From contig CAZJJM010000032.1 of the NCBI GenBank assembly GCA_964546355.1, positions 1 through 6,553 of the forward strand: a stretch of DNA of 6,553 bases, in the 5' to 3' direction. The DNA comes from JADLDV01 sp964546355 (GTDB taxonomy: Bacteria; Patescibacteriota; Minisyncoccia; Phycocordibacterales; UBA9973). The translations under genes and the position numbers were made by a program. The notes below the pieces were generated by a model. It made no database searches. It saw only the letters and a list, made by a program, of their open reading frames with translations, and was not told the DNA's origin. Shown here in pieces: positions 1 through 5,653 of the stretch (its first letter is position 1; every line of letters begins with the position of its first letter).

Positions 1-52
1 ACGTATTAATTGATTAATCTGTTCCGTTTATGAGCATTACAGCTTATAGACA

Positions 53-69
53 ATTCACCTGAAGTGAAT
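53..69. repeat. Short inverted repeat in the left intergenic region
   Basis: ATTCAC (53-58) and GTGAAT (64-69) form a perfect 6-base inverted repeat around a 5-base spacer. It lies 19-35 bases downstream of the predicted leftward -10 box (88-93), so it would be a small hairpin near the 5' end of a leftward transcript, or an operator. No T-run follows on either strand, so it is not an intrinsic terminator. A second perfect palindrome, TGACGTCA (81-88), sits at the expected leftward start site. Function is unknown. Confidence 0.35.
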
Positions 70-87
70 CACGAAAACAGTGACGTC

Positions 88-116
88 ATAATACCAAAGA
101 AATCATACTTTTGCAA
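88..116 (-). promoter_or_regulatory. Predicted leftward promoter (TTGCAA-17-TATTAT)
   Basis: Read on the minus strand, a -35-like TTGCAA (116-111) is followed after exactly 17 bases by a -10-like TATTAT (93-88). The combination is close to the bacterial housekeeping sigma consensus. Transcription would start near base 81 and leave the window to the left. No open frame of useful length starts in the remaining bases on that strand, so the target gene or RNA is off the edge. Only 8 bases separate this -35 box from the proS -35 box, which makes a back-to-back divergent arrangement. Confidence 0.45.
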
Positions 117-117
117 G

Positions 118-144
118 GGTTATTTTGACCTAGAGGTTATTTTG
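118..144 (+). repeat. 10-base direct repeat in the proS promoter
   Basis: GGTTATTTTG occurs at 118-127 and again at 135-144, 17 bases start to start. The first copy runs into the proposed -35 box (TTGACC, 125-130) and the second fills most of the -35/-10 spacer. The spacing could suit a protein binding successive faces of the helix, or reflect a local duplication. No known regulator is recognised. Confidence 0.35.
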
Positions 145-153
145 GAGTAGTAT
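125..153 (+). promoter_or_regulatory. Predicted proS-mreB-mreC promoter
   Basis: TTGACC (125-130), a 17-base spacer and TAGTAT (148-153) make a plausible housekeeping promoter. Only 8 bases lie between the -10 box and the proS ATG at 162, so transcription would begin at or within a base or two of the start codon. A GGAG at 144-147 is 14 bases from the ATG, too far for a normal ribosome-binding site, and would lie upstream of the transcript start if this promoter is right. Confidence 0.45.
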
Positions 154-161
154 GAGATTAT

Positions 162-1610
162 ATGAAATCAACTCAATCATTCGAGGAAAAAAGTATTACC
201 AGTCGTGCAGAAGATTACAATCAGTGGTATTTGGATATTATTGAAGTTGCTGATTTAGCAGAACACGCTCCTGTTAAAGGATGTATGATCATTAAACCTT
301 ATGGTTATGCACTTTGGGAAAAAACACAAAGAATTCTCGATGATGCTTTTAAGAAAACAGGAGTTCAAAATGCATACTTTCCTTTGTTTATTCCAGAAAG
401 ACTTCTCAAACGTGAAGAAGCCCATGTCGAAGGGTTCGCACCAGAGGTTGCAATGGTAACACATGCGGGAGGTAAGAAACTCGAAGAACCGCTCGTTGTA
501 CGACCGACATCAGAAACTATTATGTATGATGTTTTTTCAAAGTGGATTCGTTCACATCGAGATTTACCACTTCTTATCAATCAATGGGCAAACGTAGTGC
601 GATGGGAAATGCGCACAAAACTCTTTTTGCGTACAACGGAGTTTCTTTGGCAAGAGGGACATACAGTACATGCAACATACGAAGAGGCAGATGAACGAGC
701 TCGGATGATGCTTGATATTTACAAAGATTTTGCTGAAAACTATATGGCAATTCCTGTTATTCCTGGTCAAAAAAGTGAATCAGAAAAATTTGCTGGCGCA
801 CATGCAACATATACTTGTGAGGCGATGATGCAAGATGGAAAAGCATTACAGTTCGCAACATCACATAATCTTGGGCAAAATTTTGCAAAAGTATTTGATG
901 TTACATTTCTTGATGAGCAAAGTACTAAACAATATGGATGGCAGACAAGTTGGGGACTTTCCACTCGAACTATCGGTGGATTGATCATGACTCACAGTGA
1001 TGACAAAGGTCTAGTACTTCCTCCAAAAATTGCTTCAATTCAGGTGGTTATTATTCCCATTATTCCAAAAGAATGGGATGCAGAACTTGTAGGAGAAGAA
1101 ACACGTGCACTTGCAGAAAATCTCATAACAGCTGGCGTATCAGTACATGTAGATAAGAGAGATATTCGTCCAGGTGAAAAGTTTTATGAATGGGAGAAAA
1201 AGGGTGTTCCTGTTCGTATAGAAATTGGTCCAAAAGATATTGCTGCAAATACTGTAGTTGTTGCACGTCGTGACACCAGTGAAAAGAAAGTATTTCCATT
1301 GACTAATATTGCAGAGGAAATTCTAGCACTTCTGAATACCATTCAAGGAGATATGTTACTGCGCGCAAAAGCATACCGAGAAGAAAAAACTGTTTCTGTA
1401 GATACATGGGATGCGTTTGTTGAAAAAATAGAAGCAGGAAATTTTGTGCTAGCGCATTGGTCTGGAGATGCAAAAATCGAAGCAGAAATAAAGGAACTTA
1501 CAGGGGCGACTGTTCGTTGTGTACCATTTGAACAACCAGAAGAGGAGGGTGTCTGTATAAAATCTGGAAAAGCATCACACAAGCGAGTTGTGTTTGCAAA
1601 ATCATATTAA
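162..1610 (+). CDS. proS: Prolyl-tRNA synthetase, archaeal/eukaryotic type (ProRS)
   Basis: This cytosolic class II aminoacyl-tRNA synthetase joins proline to tRNA-Pro using ATP. The 482 residues match the shorter archaeal/eukaryotic-type ProRS: there is no editing domain between motifs 2 and 3. The proline-binding TSE loop is at 116-118 (within RPTSET), motif 2 carries RWE at 147-149, and motif 3 carries STRTIGG with Arg269. The anticodon-binding domain follows from about residue 287, and the chain ends in the usual tyrosine (Tyr482). The C-terminal zinc site is degenerate: Ser434, Ile439 and Ser468 stand where cysteines are normal, and only Cys465 remains. An in-frame TGA at 153-155 makes the ATG at 162 the furthest possible start. 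There is no well-placed Shine-Dalgarno. It is the first gene of a run with mreB and mreC; the stop is 3 bases before mreB. This ProRS type occurs in archaea, eukaryotes and some bacteria, including reduced-genome lineages. Confidence 0.96.
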   Translation: MKSTQSFEEKSITSRAEDYNQWYLDIIEVADLAEHAPVKGCMIIKPYGYALWEKTQRILDDAFKKTGVQNAYFPLFIPERLLKREEAHVEGFAPEVAMVTHAGGKKLEEPLVVRPTSETIMYDVFSKWIRSHRDLPLLINQWANVVRWEMRTKLFLRTTEFLWQEGHTVHATYEEADERARMMLDIYKDFAENYMAIPVIPGQKSESEKFAGAHATYTCEAMMQDGKALQFATSHNLGQNFAKVFDVTFLDEQSTKQYGWQTSWGLSTRTIGGLIMTHSDDKGLVLPPKIASIQVVIIPIIPKEWDAELVGEETRALAENLITAGVSVHVDKRDIRPGEKFYEWEKKGVPVRIEIGPKDIAANTVVVARRDTSEKKVFPLTNIAEEILALLNTIQGDMLLRAKAYREEKTVSVDTWDAFVEKIEAGNFVLAHWSGDAKIEAEIKELTGATVRCVPFEQPEEEGVCIKSGKASHKRVVFAKSY

Positions 1611-1613
1611 TCT

Positions 1614-2660
1614 ATGTTCAAAAAACTCTATCAACTATTTTCAAATGACATCGGAATCGATCTCGGCACAGCCAATACATTGGTGTATTTGAAAGGTCAC
1701 GGCATCGTCATCAATGAACCATCAGTCGTCGCAGTCAATCAAAAGACTGGGCGTATTGTTGCTGTCGGAGTAGAAGCAAAACAAATGCTTGGGCGTACAC
1801 CTGCACACATCAAAGCCATTCGACCACTTGTTGATGGTGTTATTTCTGATTTTGAAGTAACAGAAGAAATGCTCACGTATCTCATCGGCAAAGCAGAAAA
1901 AATATCAAAGAAATTATTTCGACCACGTGTTGTGATCGGTGTGCCGTCTGGTGTGACTAACGTAGAAATTCGTGCAGTATATGATGCGACTCGTAACGCA
2001 GGTGCAAGAGAAGTGCATATCATTGAAGAACCGATGGCTGCAGCTATTGGTATCCATCTTCCTGTAAGAGAAGCAGTCGGATCACTTATTGTAGATATTG
2101 GTGGTGGTACAACAGACATTGCAATCATTTCTCTTGGGGGAATTGTTCGATCAAAGAATCTTAAAGTTGCAGGAGATAAATTGAATACTGATATCATGAC
2201 ATATCTTCGAGATGAGTTTAAGCTTATGATTGGTGAGAAAACTGCTGAGCAAGTGAAGATTGCTATTGGTTCAGTGATGCCAGAAAAAACCATGGAAGCA
2301 CTTGTGCGTGGGCGCGATATGGTAACAGGACTTCCTCGTGAAGTGATCATTACCGATGCAGATATTCGTGAGGCAATAGCGCCTTCAGTCCATAATCTTG
2401 TTGATGGGATTAAAGAAGTTCTTGAAACAACACCACCAGAAATTCTTTCAGATGTGATACATCGTGGACTTATTCTTGTTGGTGGTGGAGCCTTGCTCCG
2501 TGGACTCGATACACTGCTTCATTCAGTACTTCATGTTCCGGTGTACAGTGCCGAAGATCCTCTCTCTGCTGTTGCTCGAGGAACAGGTGTTATTTTGGAG
2601 GATGTTGAATCATATGATGAAGTGTTAGTACATATACACGATGAATTACCTTCTCGTTAA
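1614..2660 (+). CDS. mreB: Rod-shape actin homologue MreB
   Basis: MreB is a bacterial actin that polymerises into membrane-bound filaments and guides the lateral wall synthesis machinery. At 348 residues it is of normal family length. Visible nucleotide-binding motifs are phosphate-1 DLGTANT (16-22), phosphate-2 DIGGGTTD (161-168) and the adenosine loop VGGGA (289-293). EEPMAAAIG (138-146) carries the conserved glutamate near the hydrolysis site. The N-terminus (MFKKLYQLFSND) resembles the short amphipathic membrane-anchoring segment of Gram-negative MreB. The ATG lies 3 bases after the proS stop, with no Shine-Dalgarno, so it is probably translated from the proS message. Its last 20 bases overlap mreC in another frame. 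Identification is secure; the bacterial ParM/MamK branches and archaeal crenactin fit less well than MreB followed by MreC. Confidence 0.97.
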   Translation: MFKKLYQLFSNDIGIDLGTANTLVYLKGHGIVINEPSVVAVNQKTGRIVAVGVEAKQMLGRTPAHIKAIRPLVDGVISDFEVTEEMLTYLIGKAEKISKKLFRPRVVIGVPSGVTNVEIRAVYDATRNAGAREVHIIEEPMAAAIGIHLPVREAVGSLIVDIGGGTTDIAIISLGGIVRSKNLKVAGDKLNTDIMTYLRDEFKLMIGEKTAEQVKIAIGSVMPEKTMEALVRGRDMVTGLPREVIITDADIREAIAPSVHNLVDGIKEVLETTPPEILSDVIHRGLILVGGGALLRGLDTLLHSVLHVPVYSAEDPLSAVARGTGVILEDVESYDEVLVHIHDELPSR

Positions 2661-3429
2661 AAAACAAAAACTTCGACGCCTACTTATTGTGATAGCTGTC
2701 ACTCTTTTTTGTGCTGGAATATTTGTATACTATGCACCAATCGCTCGAGGGTTATCTTGGTTCGGCACTACTATTACTCGACCATTGTGGTCAGTTCGCA
2801 ATACTGTTGCGAATAAAACTTTTTTATTCAAAGAACATTTCCGCTTCAAAAGTTCTCTTATCAAAGAAAATGAATTATTGAAATCTGAACTCGCGGAGAA
2901 AGAATCATTTCTTGCCGACTATGCGAGTGTTCTTGCTGAAAATATAAAAATAAAATCTCTTCTCGGGCGTACCAATACCGAATCAACTATTCTCGGTACA
3001 ATTCTAGTCAAACCAAATCGTTCTGCATACGATACGCTTATTATTGATATTGGTAGTGATGATGGTGTGCGTGTTGATACGAGGGTGTATGTTGATGGAG
3101 TTATATATATCGGTGATATTACTTCAGTTACTGATAAGACTGCGCGCGTCACACTTCTTTCAACAGCTGATAAAGTTACGCAAGTTTCTATTGACGGCAA
3201 TGATACGACACTTGATCTCGTGGGAAGTGGGGGAGGAAGTTTTGAAATGAATGTGCCAAAAGGGTTTGAACTTATCGAAGGAGTACAAGTGTCTTCTCTC
3301 GGACTTCGTAAACACCCGATTGCAATTGCTGAAAAAGTAATTTCAGATCCTCGTGAACCGATTCAGAAAATCCTTCTTCGTTCATTGGTGAATATTCAAG
3401 AGGTGCGGTTTGTCCAGGTGGAGAAATAG
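2641..3429 (+). CDS. mreC: Rod-shape-determining protein MreC
   Basis: MreC is a membrane-anchored scaffold outside the cytoplasmic membrane that links MreB to penicillin-binding proteins in the elongation complex. The 262 residues show the family layout. A short basic cytoplasmic tail (KKQKLRR, 7-13) precedes one transmembrane helix at about 14-32. A coiled coil at about 67-108 follows, rich in Lys/Glu with leucine heptads. The beta-rich MreC domain starts near 117 and includes IDIGSDDGV (135-143) and the glycine-rich GSGGGSFEM stretch near 196-204. It is slightly shorter than many homologues. The ATG lies inside the end of mreB (20-base overlap) and has no Shine-Dalgarno, so translational coupling is likely. 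The usual partner mreD does not follow; the next gene is convergent. Either mreD is elsewhere or the lineage lacks it. Confidence 0.94.
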   Translation: MNYLLVKKQKLRRLLIVIAVTLFCAGIFVYYAPIARGLSWFGTTITRPLWSVRNTVANKTFLFKEHFRFKSSLIKENELLKSELAEKESFLADYASVLAENIKIKSLLGRTNTESTILGTILVKPNRSAYDTLIIDIGSDDGVRVDTRVYVDGVIYIGDITSVTDKTARVTLLSTADKVTQVSIDGNDTTLDLVGSGGGSFEMNVPKGFELIEGVQVSSLGLRKHPIAIAEKVISDPREPIQKILLRSLVNIQEVRFVQVEK

Positions 3430-3449
3430 AATATAAGATATTAAAAAAT

Positions 3450-3483
3450 TAGAAAATAAAAAAGCCCTGATTTATTCAAGGCT
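3450..3483 (-). terminator. Intrinsic terminator of the minus-strand hypothetical gene
   Basis: Read on the minus strand, an 8-pair stem (3483-3476 with 3470-3463, AGCCTTGA with TCAGGGCT, one G-U pair) closes a 5-base loop. It is followed by a T-rich tract, TTTTTATTTTCT. It starts 13 bases after the stop of the 3497-3919 gene. On the plus strand the wobble becomes a C-A mismatch and no T-run follows, so it should stop mreC transcription only weakly. Confidence 0.75.
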
Positions 3484-3496
3484 AGTTGTTGTGTAT

Positions 3497-3919
3497 TTAC
3501 AAATCAGCAATTGCTTTTTCCGCTTTCTTTTTTAAGTCAGAAAAATTATTCGCATTGTTGTAAATATCTTCCCACATTTGTTGATTTTTTCCGCACCTTT
3601 TTTCAATTAAATCCATAAAAAGTGATTCATAGTGCCAGCTTGGGAAAAAGTGTTGTAGATAATTATAGTCTTTTGCTAACTCAATCATTGTTCTACTTTC
3701 AGTTTTTTCCATATAAGCAACAAATCCACGTTCTTTTGTATATCCGTAACCTACAATAGGTATTTCACGTGTAATCTTCAACAGGGATTCAACATCAAAT
3801 GTTTTTAAAAAATCTGCCGTGATTTGTTTCCAGTACATCTGTACTGCTGGCAATAAGCCATTCACTTCTTTTCTTTCATTGAATTTTTGTTCCAATGATT
3901 TTTCTGTCGTTGCGCTCAT
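3497..3919 (-). CDS. Hypothetical protein, 140 aa, family not recognised
   Basis: I do not recognise this protein. It is 140 residues long and probably cytosolic: there is no signal peptide or membrane helix. It looks mostly helical, with charged ends and an aromatic-rich middle (YGYTKERGFVAY at 58-69, HFFPSWHYESLF at 90-101). It has one cysteine (109) and a lysine-rich C-terminal helix (about 128-140). It is supported as a real gene by an undisturbed ATG-to-TAA frame and its own intrinsic terminator 13 bases downstream. It also fills an otherwise empty stretch between two plus-strand genes. No Shine-Dalgarno precedes the ATG. On its strand a TATGAT (3959-3954) could be a -10 box giving a leader of roughly 30 bases, but no convincing -35 is at the right distance. 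It is more AT-rich by eye than its neighbours, which may reflect lineage-specific or acquired origin. Confidence 0.7.
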   Translation of the reverse strand: MSATTEKSLEQKFNERKEVNGLLPAVQMYWKQITADFLKTFDVESLLKITREIPIVGYGYTKERGFVAYMEKTESRTMIELAKDYNYLQHFFPSWHYESLFMDLIEKRCGKNQQMWEDIYNNANNFSDLKKKAEKAIADL

Positions 3920-3997
3920 TTTTATTTTTTTAGGTTCATACTGATTTCACTTTATCATATTTTTATTGAAAGTCAAGTACTCTAAAAATCCTTATTT

Positions 3998-4006
3998 TGT
4001 TATAGT
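3998..4006 (+). promoter_or_regulatory. Predicted extended -10 promoter of tgt
   Basis: TGTTATAGT combines a TGn extension (3998-4000) with a -10 box TATAGT (4001-4006). No clear -35 is seen 16-18 bases upstream; TTGAAA at 3966-3971 is too far. The extended -10 form can work without a -35. Nine bases separate the box from the TTG start at 4016, predicting a message that begins about 2-4 bases before the start codon. Confidence 0.45.
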
Positions 4007-4015
4007 CTAAGCATC

Positions 4016-5257
4016 TTGAAACCACTTACTTTTACCATAGAAAAGAAACTTGATGGCGCCCTCGGTCGCACAGGAACAATAGAAACTCCACATGGCGTGA
4101 TTCACACACCTGCTTTTGTGACTGTCGGCACCAAAGCTACCGTGAAAGCACTTACTCCAGAAATGCTTGCTGATCTCGGCGCACAGGTTGTTCTCGCCAA
4201 TACCTACCATCTGTATCTACAGCCGGGTGATGATCTTGTTGCGCAAGCAGGAGGATTGCATTCATTCATGAACTGGCAAGGTCCGACAATGACTGACTCA
4301 GGAGGATTCCAAGTATTTTCTCTTGGCGCAGCGTATGGCAAGGAAATTGGCAAGGTGGTAAAAGCTGTCGATCCGAGTATGCAAATTCCAGAACGTTCGA
4401 CTGCAGATGATGGTGTGCCTCGACTTGCGACTATCGGGAATGACGGTGTATCTTTCCGTTCACATATCGATGGTAGTTTGCATTATATTACTCCAGAGAA
4501 ATCTATCGAGATACAACACAACCTCGGTGCTGATATGATCTTTGCATTTGATGAGTGTACATCACCAGTAGAAAGTGACGCGTATCAAGAAGAAGCGATT
4601 GATCGTACTCATGCTTGGGCAAAGCGCAGTCTCGAACGTCACGAACAACTCGAAAAAGAAAAAAAGGATTCACAAAAACCACAAGCATTATTCGGTGTTA
4701 TTCAAGGTGGCAGAAATGAACTTCTTCGGAAAAAGTCTGCACAAGTGATCGCAGATATGCAGACACAAGAAGGGAGATCATTTGATGGATTTGGTATCGG
4801 TGGATCATTTGCAAAAGAAGATATGGCGACAGCTGTAAAATGGGTGAATGAAGTGCTTCCAGAAGATAAACCTCGGCACTTGCTCGGTATTGGTGAGCCT
4901 GAAGATTTGTTTATGGGAGTAGAACAAGGAGTTGATCTCTTCGACTGTGTGGCCCCGACACGTCTCGGCCGCAACGGTACATTACACACCGCGCAAGGGA
5001 AAATAAATATTTTGAATACACAATATCAGAAAGATTTTACTCCGATAGAACATGGATGTGGATGTTATACCTGTACACACTATACTCGTGCGTATGTCGC
5101 ACACCTTTTCCGTGCAAAAGAAATGCTCGCTGGGACACTTGCCTCAATTCATAATCTCTATTTCATTATTCATCTCGTAGATACAATGCGAGAAAAAATA
5201 GCTGATGGAACTTTTTTTGAATTCAAGAAAGGATTTTTAGAGAATTACAAGAAATAG
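4016..5257 (+). CDS. tgt: tRNA-guanine transglycosylase (Tgt)
   Basis: Tgt exchanges the guanine at anticodon wobble position 34 of GUN tRNAs (Asp, Asn, His, Tyr) for preQ1 or, in some lineages, queuine. Core motifs are intact: DSGGFQ (94-99, with the general-acid/base Asp94), DEC (179-181), IQGG (229-232), and the nucleophile Asp310 in FDCVAPTR. Zinc ligands are Cys348, Cys350, Cys353 and His379 (CxCx2C, then His). The protein has 413 residues against about 375 for typical bacterial Tgt. The excess is mainly an insertion at about 105-140, between FSLG and VSFRSHIDGS, plus a lysine/glutamate-rich linker near 204-222. The recognition loop reads GGSFAKE (262-268) instead of the common GGLAVGE. 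The TTG at 4016 is chosen because the N-terminal strand is needed and no ATG lies upstream in frame before a stop. There is no Shine-Dalgarno. A DUF1653 gene follows. Confidence 0.95.
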   Translation: MKPLTFTIEKKLDGALGRTGTIETPHGVIHTPAFVTVGTKATVKALTPEMLADLGAQVVLANTYHLYLQPGDDLVAQAGGLHSFMNWQGPTMTDSGGFQVFSLGAAYGKEIGKVVKAVDPSMQIPERSTADDGVPRLATIGNDGVSFRSHIDGSLHYITPEKSIEIQHNLGADMIFAFDECTSPVESDAYQEEAIDRTHAWAKRSLERHEQLEKEKKDSQKPQALFGVIQGGRNELLRKKSAQVIADMQTQEGRSFDGFGIGGSFAKEDMATAVKWVNEVLPEDKPRHLLGIGEPEDLFMGVEQGVDLFDCVAPTRLGRNGTLHTAQGKINILNTQYQKDFTPIEHGCGCYTCTHYTRAYVAHLFRAKEMLAGTLASIHNLYFIIHLVDTMREKIADGTFFEFKKGFLENYKK

Positions 5258-5293
5258 ACTTTTGAATTATAAACTCGTATACTTCCGAAAGAA

Positions 5294-5299
5294 TATAAA
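5294..5299 (+). promoter_or_regulatory. Possible -10 box of the DUF1653 gene
   Basis: TATAAA lies 10 bases before the preferred ATG at 5310. No good -35 is present, and the surrounding sequence is so AT-rich that chance is a real alternative. The gene could instead be read from tgt transcripts. Confidence 0.25.
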
Positions 5300-5309
5300 A
5301 ATAAAAAAT

Positions 5310-5639
5310 ATGGAAATAGAAAAAGGATTTTATTATCATTACAAACATGACATACAAGGTGCAGTGAATAATTACGCGTATGAAGTCACTGGTATCGGGC
5401 ATCATACAGAGATTGAAGGACTAGAACCGAGTGCTATGGTGCTCTATCGTCCACTCTATGAAAGCGCACCGGTATATACTCTCGGGAAACATTGGGATGT
5501 CCGTCCATATGCAATGTTCATAGAAGATGTGAAAAAAGATGGAAAAACGATTCCACGATTTACAAAAATTACTGACGAAAAGGTAATTAGTGAACTTGTT
5601 AAAATAAAAGAAATTATGTATTCTGAAAAAGCATCATGA
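5310..5639 (+). CDS. DUF1653 domain protein
   Basis: This small cytosolic protein (109 residues from the preferred start) belongs to the DUF1653 family, whose molecular role is not established. Family landmarks are visible in order: GFYYHYK (6-12, the GkYrHyKG opening), YEVTGIGHHTE (24-34), VLYRPLY (44-50), HWDVRPYAMF (61-70) and DGKTIPRF (77-84). A charged helical tail follows. A loop of about ten extra residues after HYK separates the opening from the YEV strand, and another lies before HWDVRP. The frame could begin at a TTG at 5262, 4 bases after the tgt stop. The added 16 residues (MNYKLVYF...) are not family-like, and the ATG at 5310 begins just before the conserved opening, so I prefer 5310. 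No Shine-Dalgarno is evident for either. It may be co-transcribed with tgt, but a functional link is only suggested by position. Confidence 0.88.
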   Translation: MEIEKGFYYHYKHDIQGAVNNYAYEVTGIGHHTEIEGLEPSAMVLYRPLYESAPVYTLGKHWDVRPYAMFIEDVKKDGKTIPRFTKITDEKVISELVKIKEIMYSEKAS

Positions 5640-5642
5640 TGC
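5631..5642. repeat. 12-base perfect palindrome at the DUF1653 stop codon
   Basis: GCATCATGATGC is a perfect 12-base palindrome that contains the TGA stop (5637-5639). It is flanked by an A-run on the left and ATTATTT on the right. As RNA it can form only a 4-pair stem with a 4-base loop, so it is at best a weak terminator. It could be a protein-binding site or chance. Confidence 0.3.
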
Positions 5643-5653
5643 ATTATTTGGTA

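Noticed and set aside
59..80. Hammerhead-ribozyme-like core: CTGAA, a small GTG/CAC hairpin, then GAAA
   Set aside because: The conserved CUGANGA core is incomplete (the GA before stem II is missing) and no matching stems I and III or cleavage site are visible.
152..158. ATG at 152 with GGAG 4 bases upstream as the proS start
   Set aside because: It is in a different frame from proS and does not give a recognisable protein; the proS frame has a TGA at 153-155.
1739..2350. Long open frame (203 codons) on the minus strand inside mreB
   Set aside because: It is the antisense of a well-conserved mreB. Its product is low-complexity Ser/Thr/Ile/Pro-rich with no recognisable domain, typical of a frame opened by codon bias in the real gene.
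5262..5309. N-terminal extension of the DUF1653 protein from a TTG start
   Set aside because: The extra 16 residues are not like the family opening, and an ATG lies just before the conserved GFYYHYK motif. Kept only as an alternative start.
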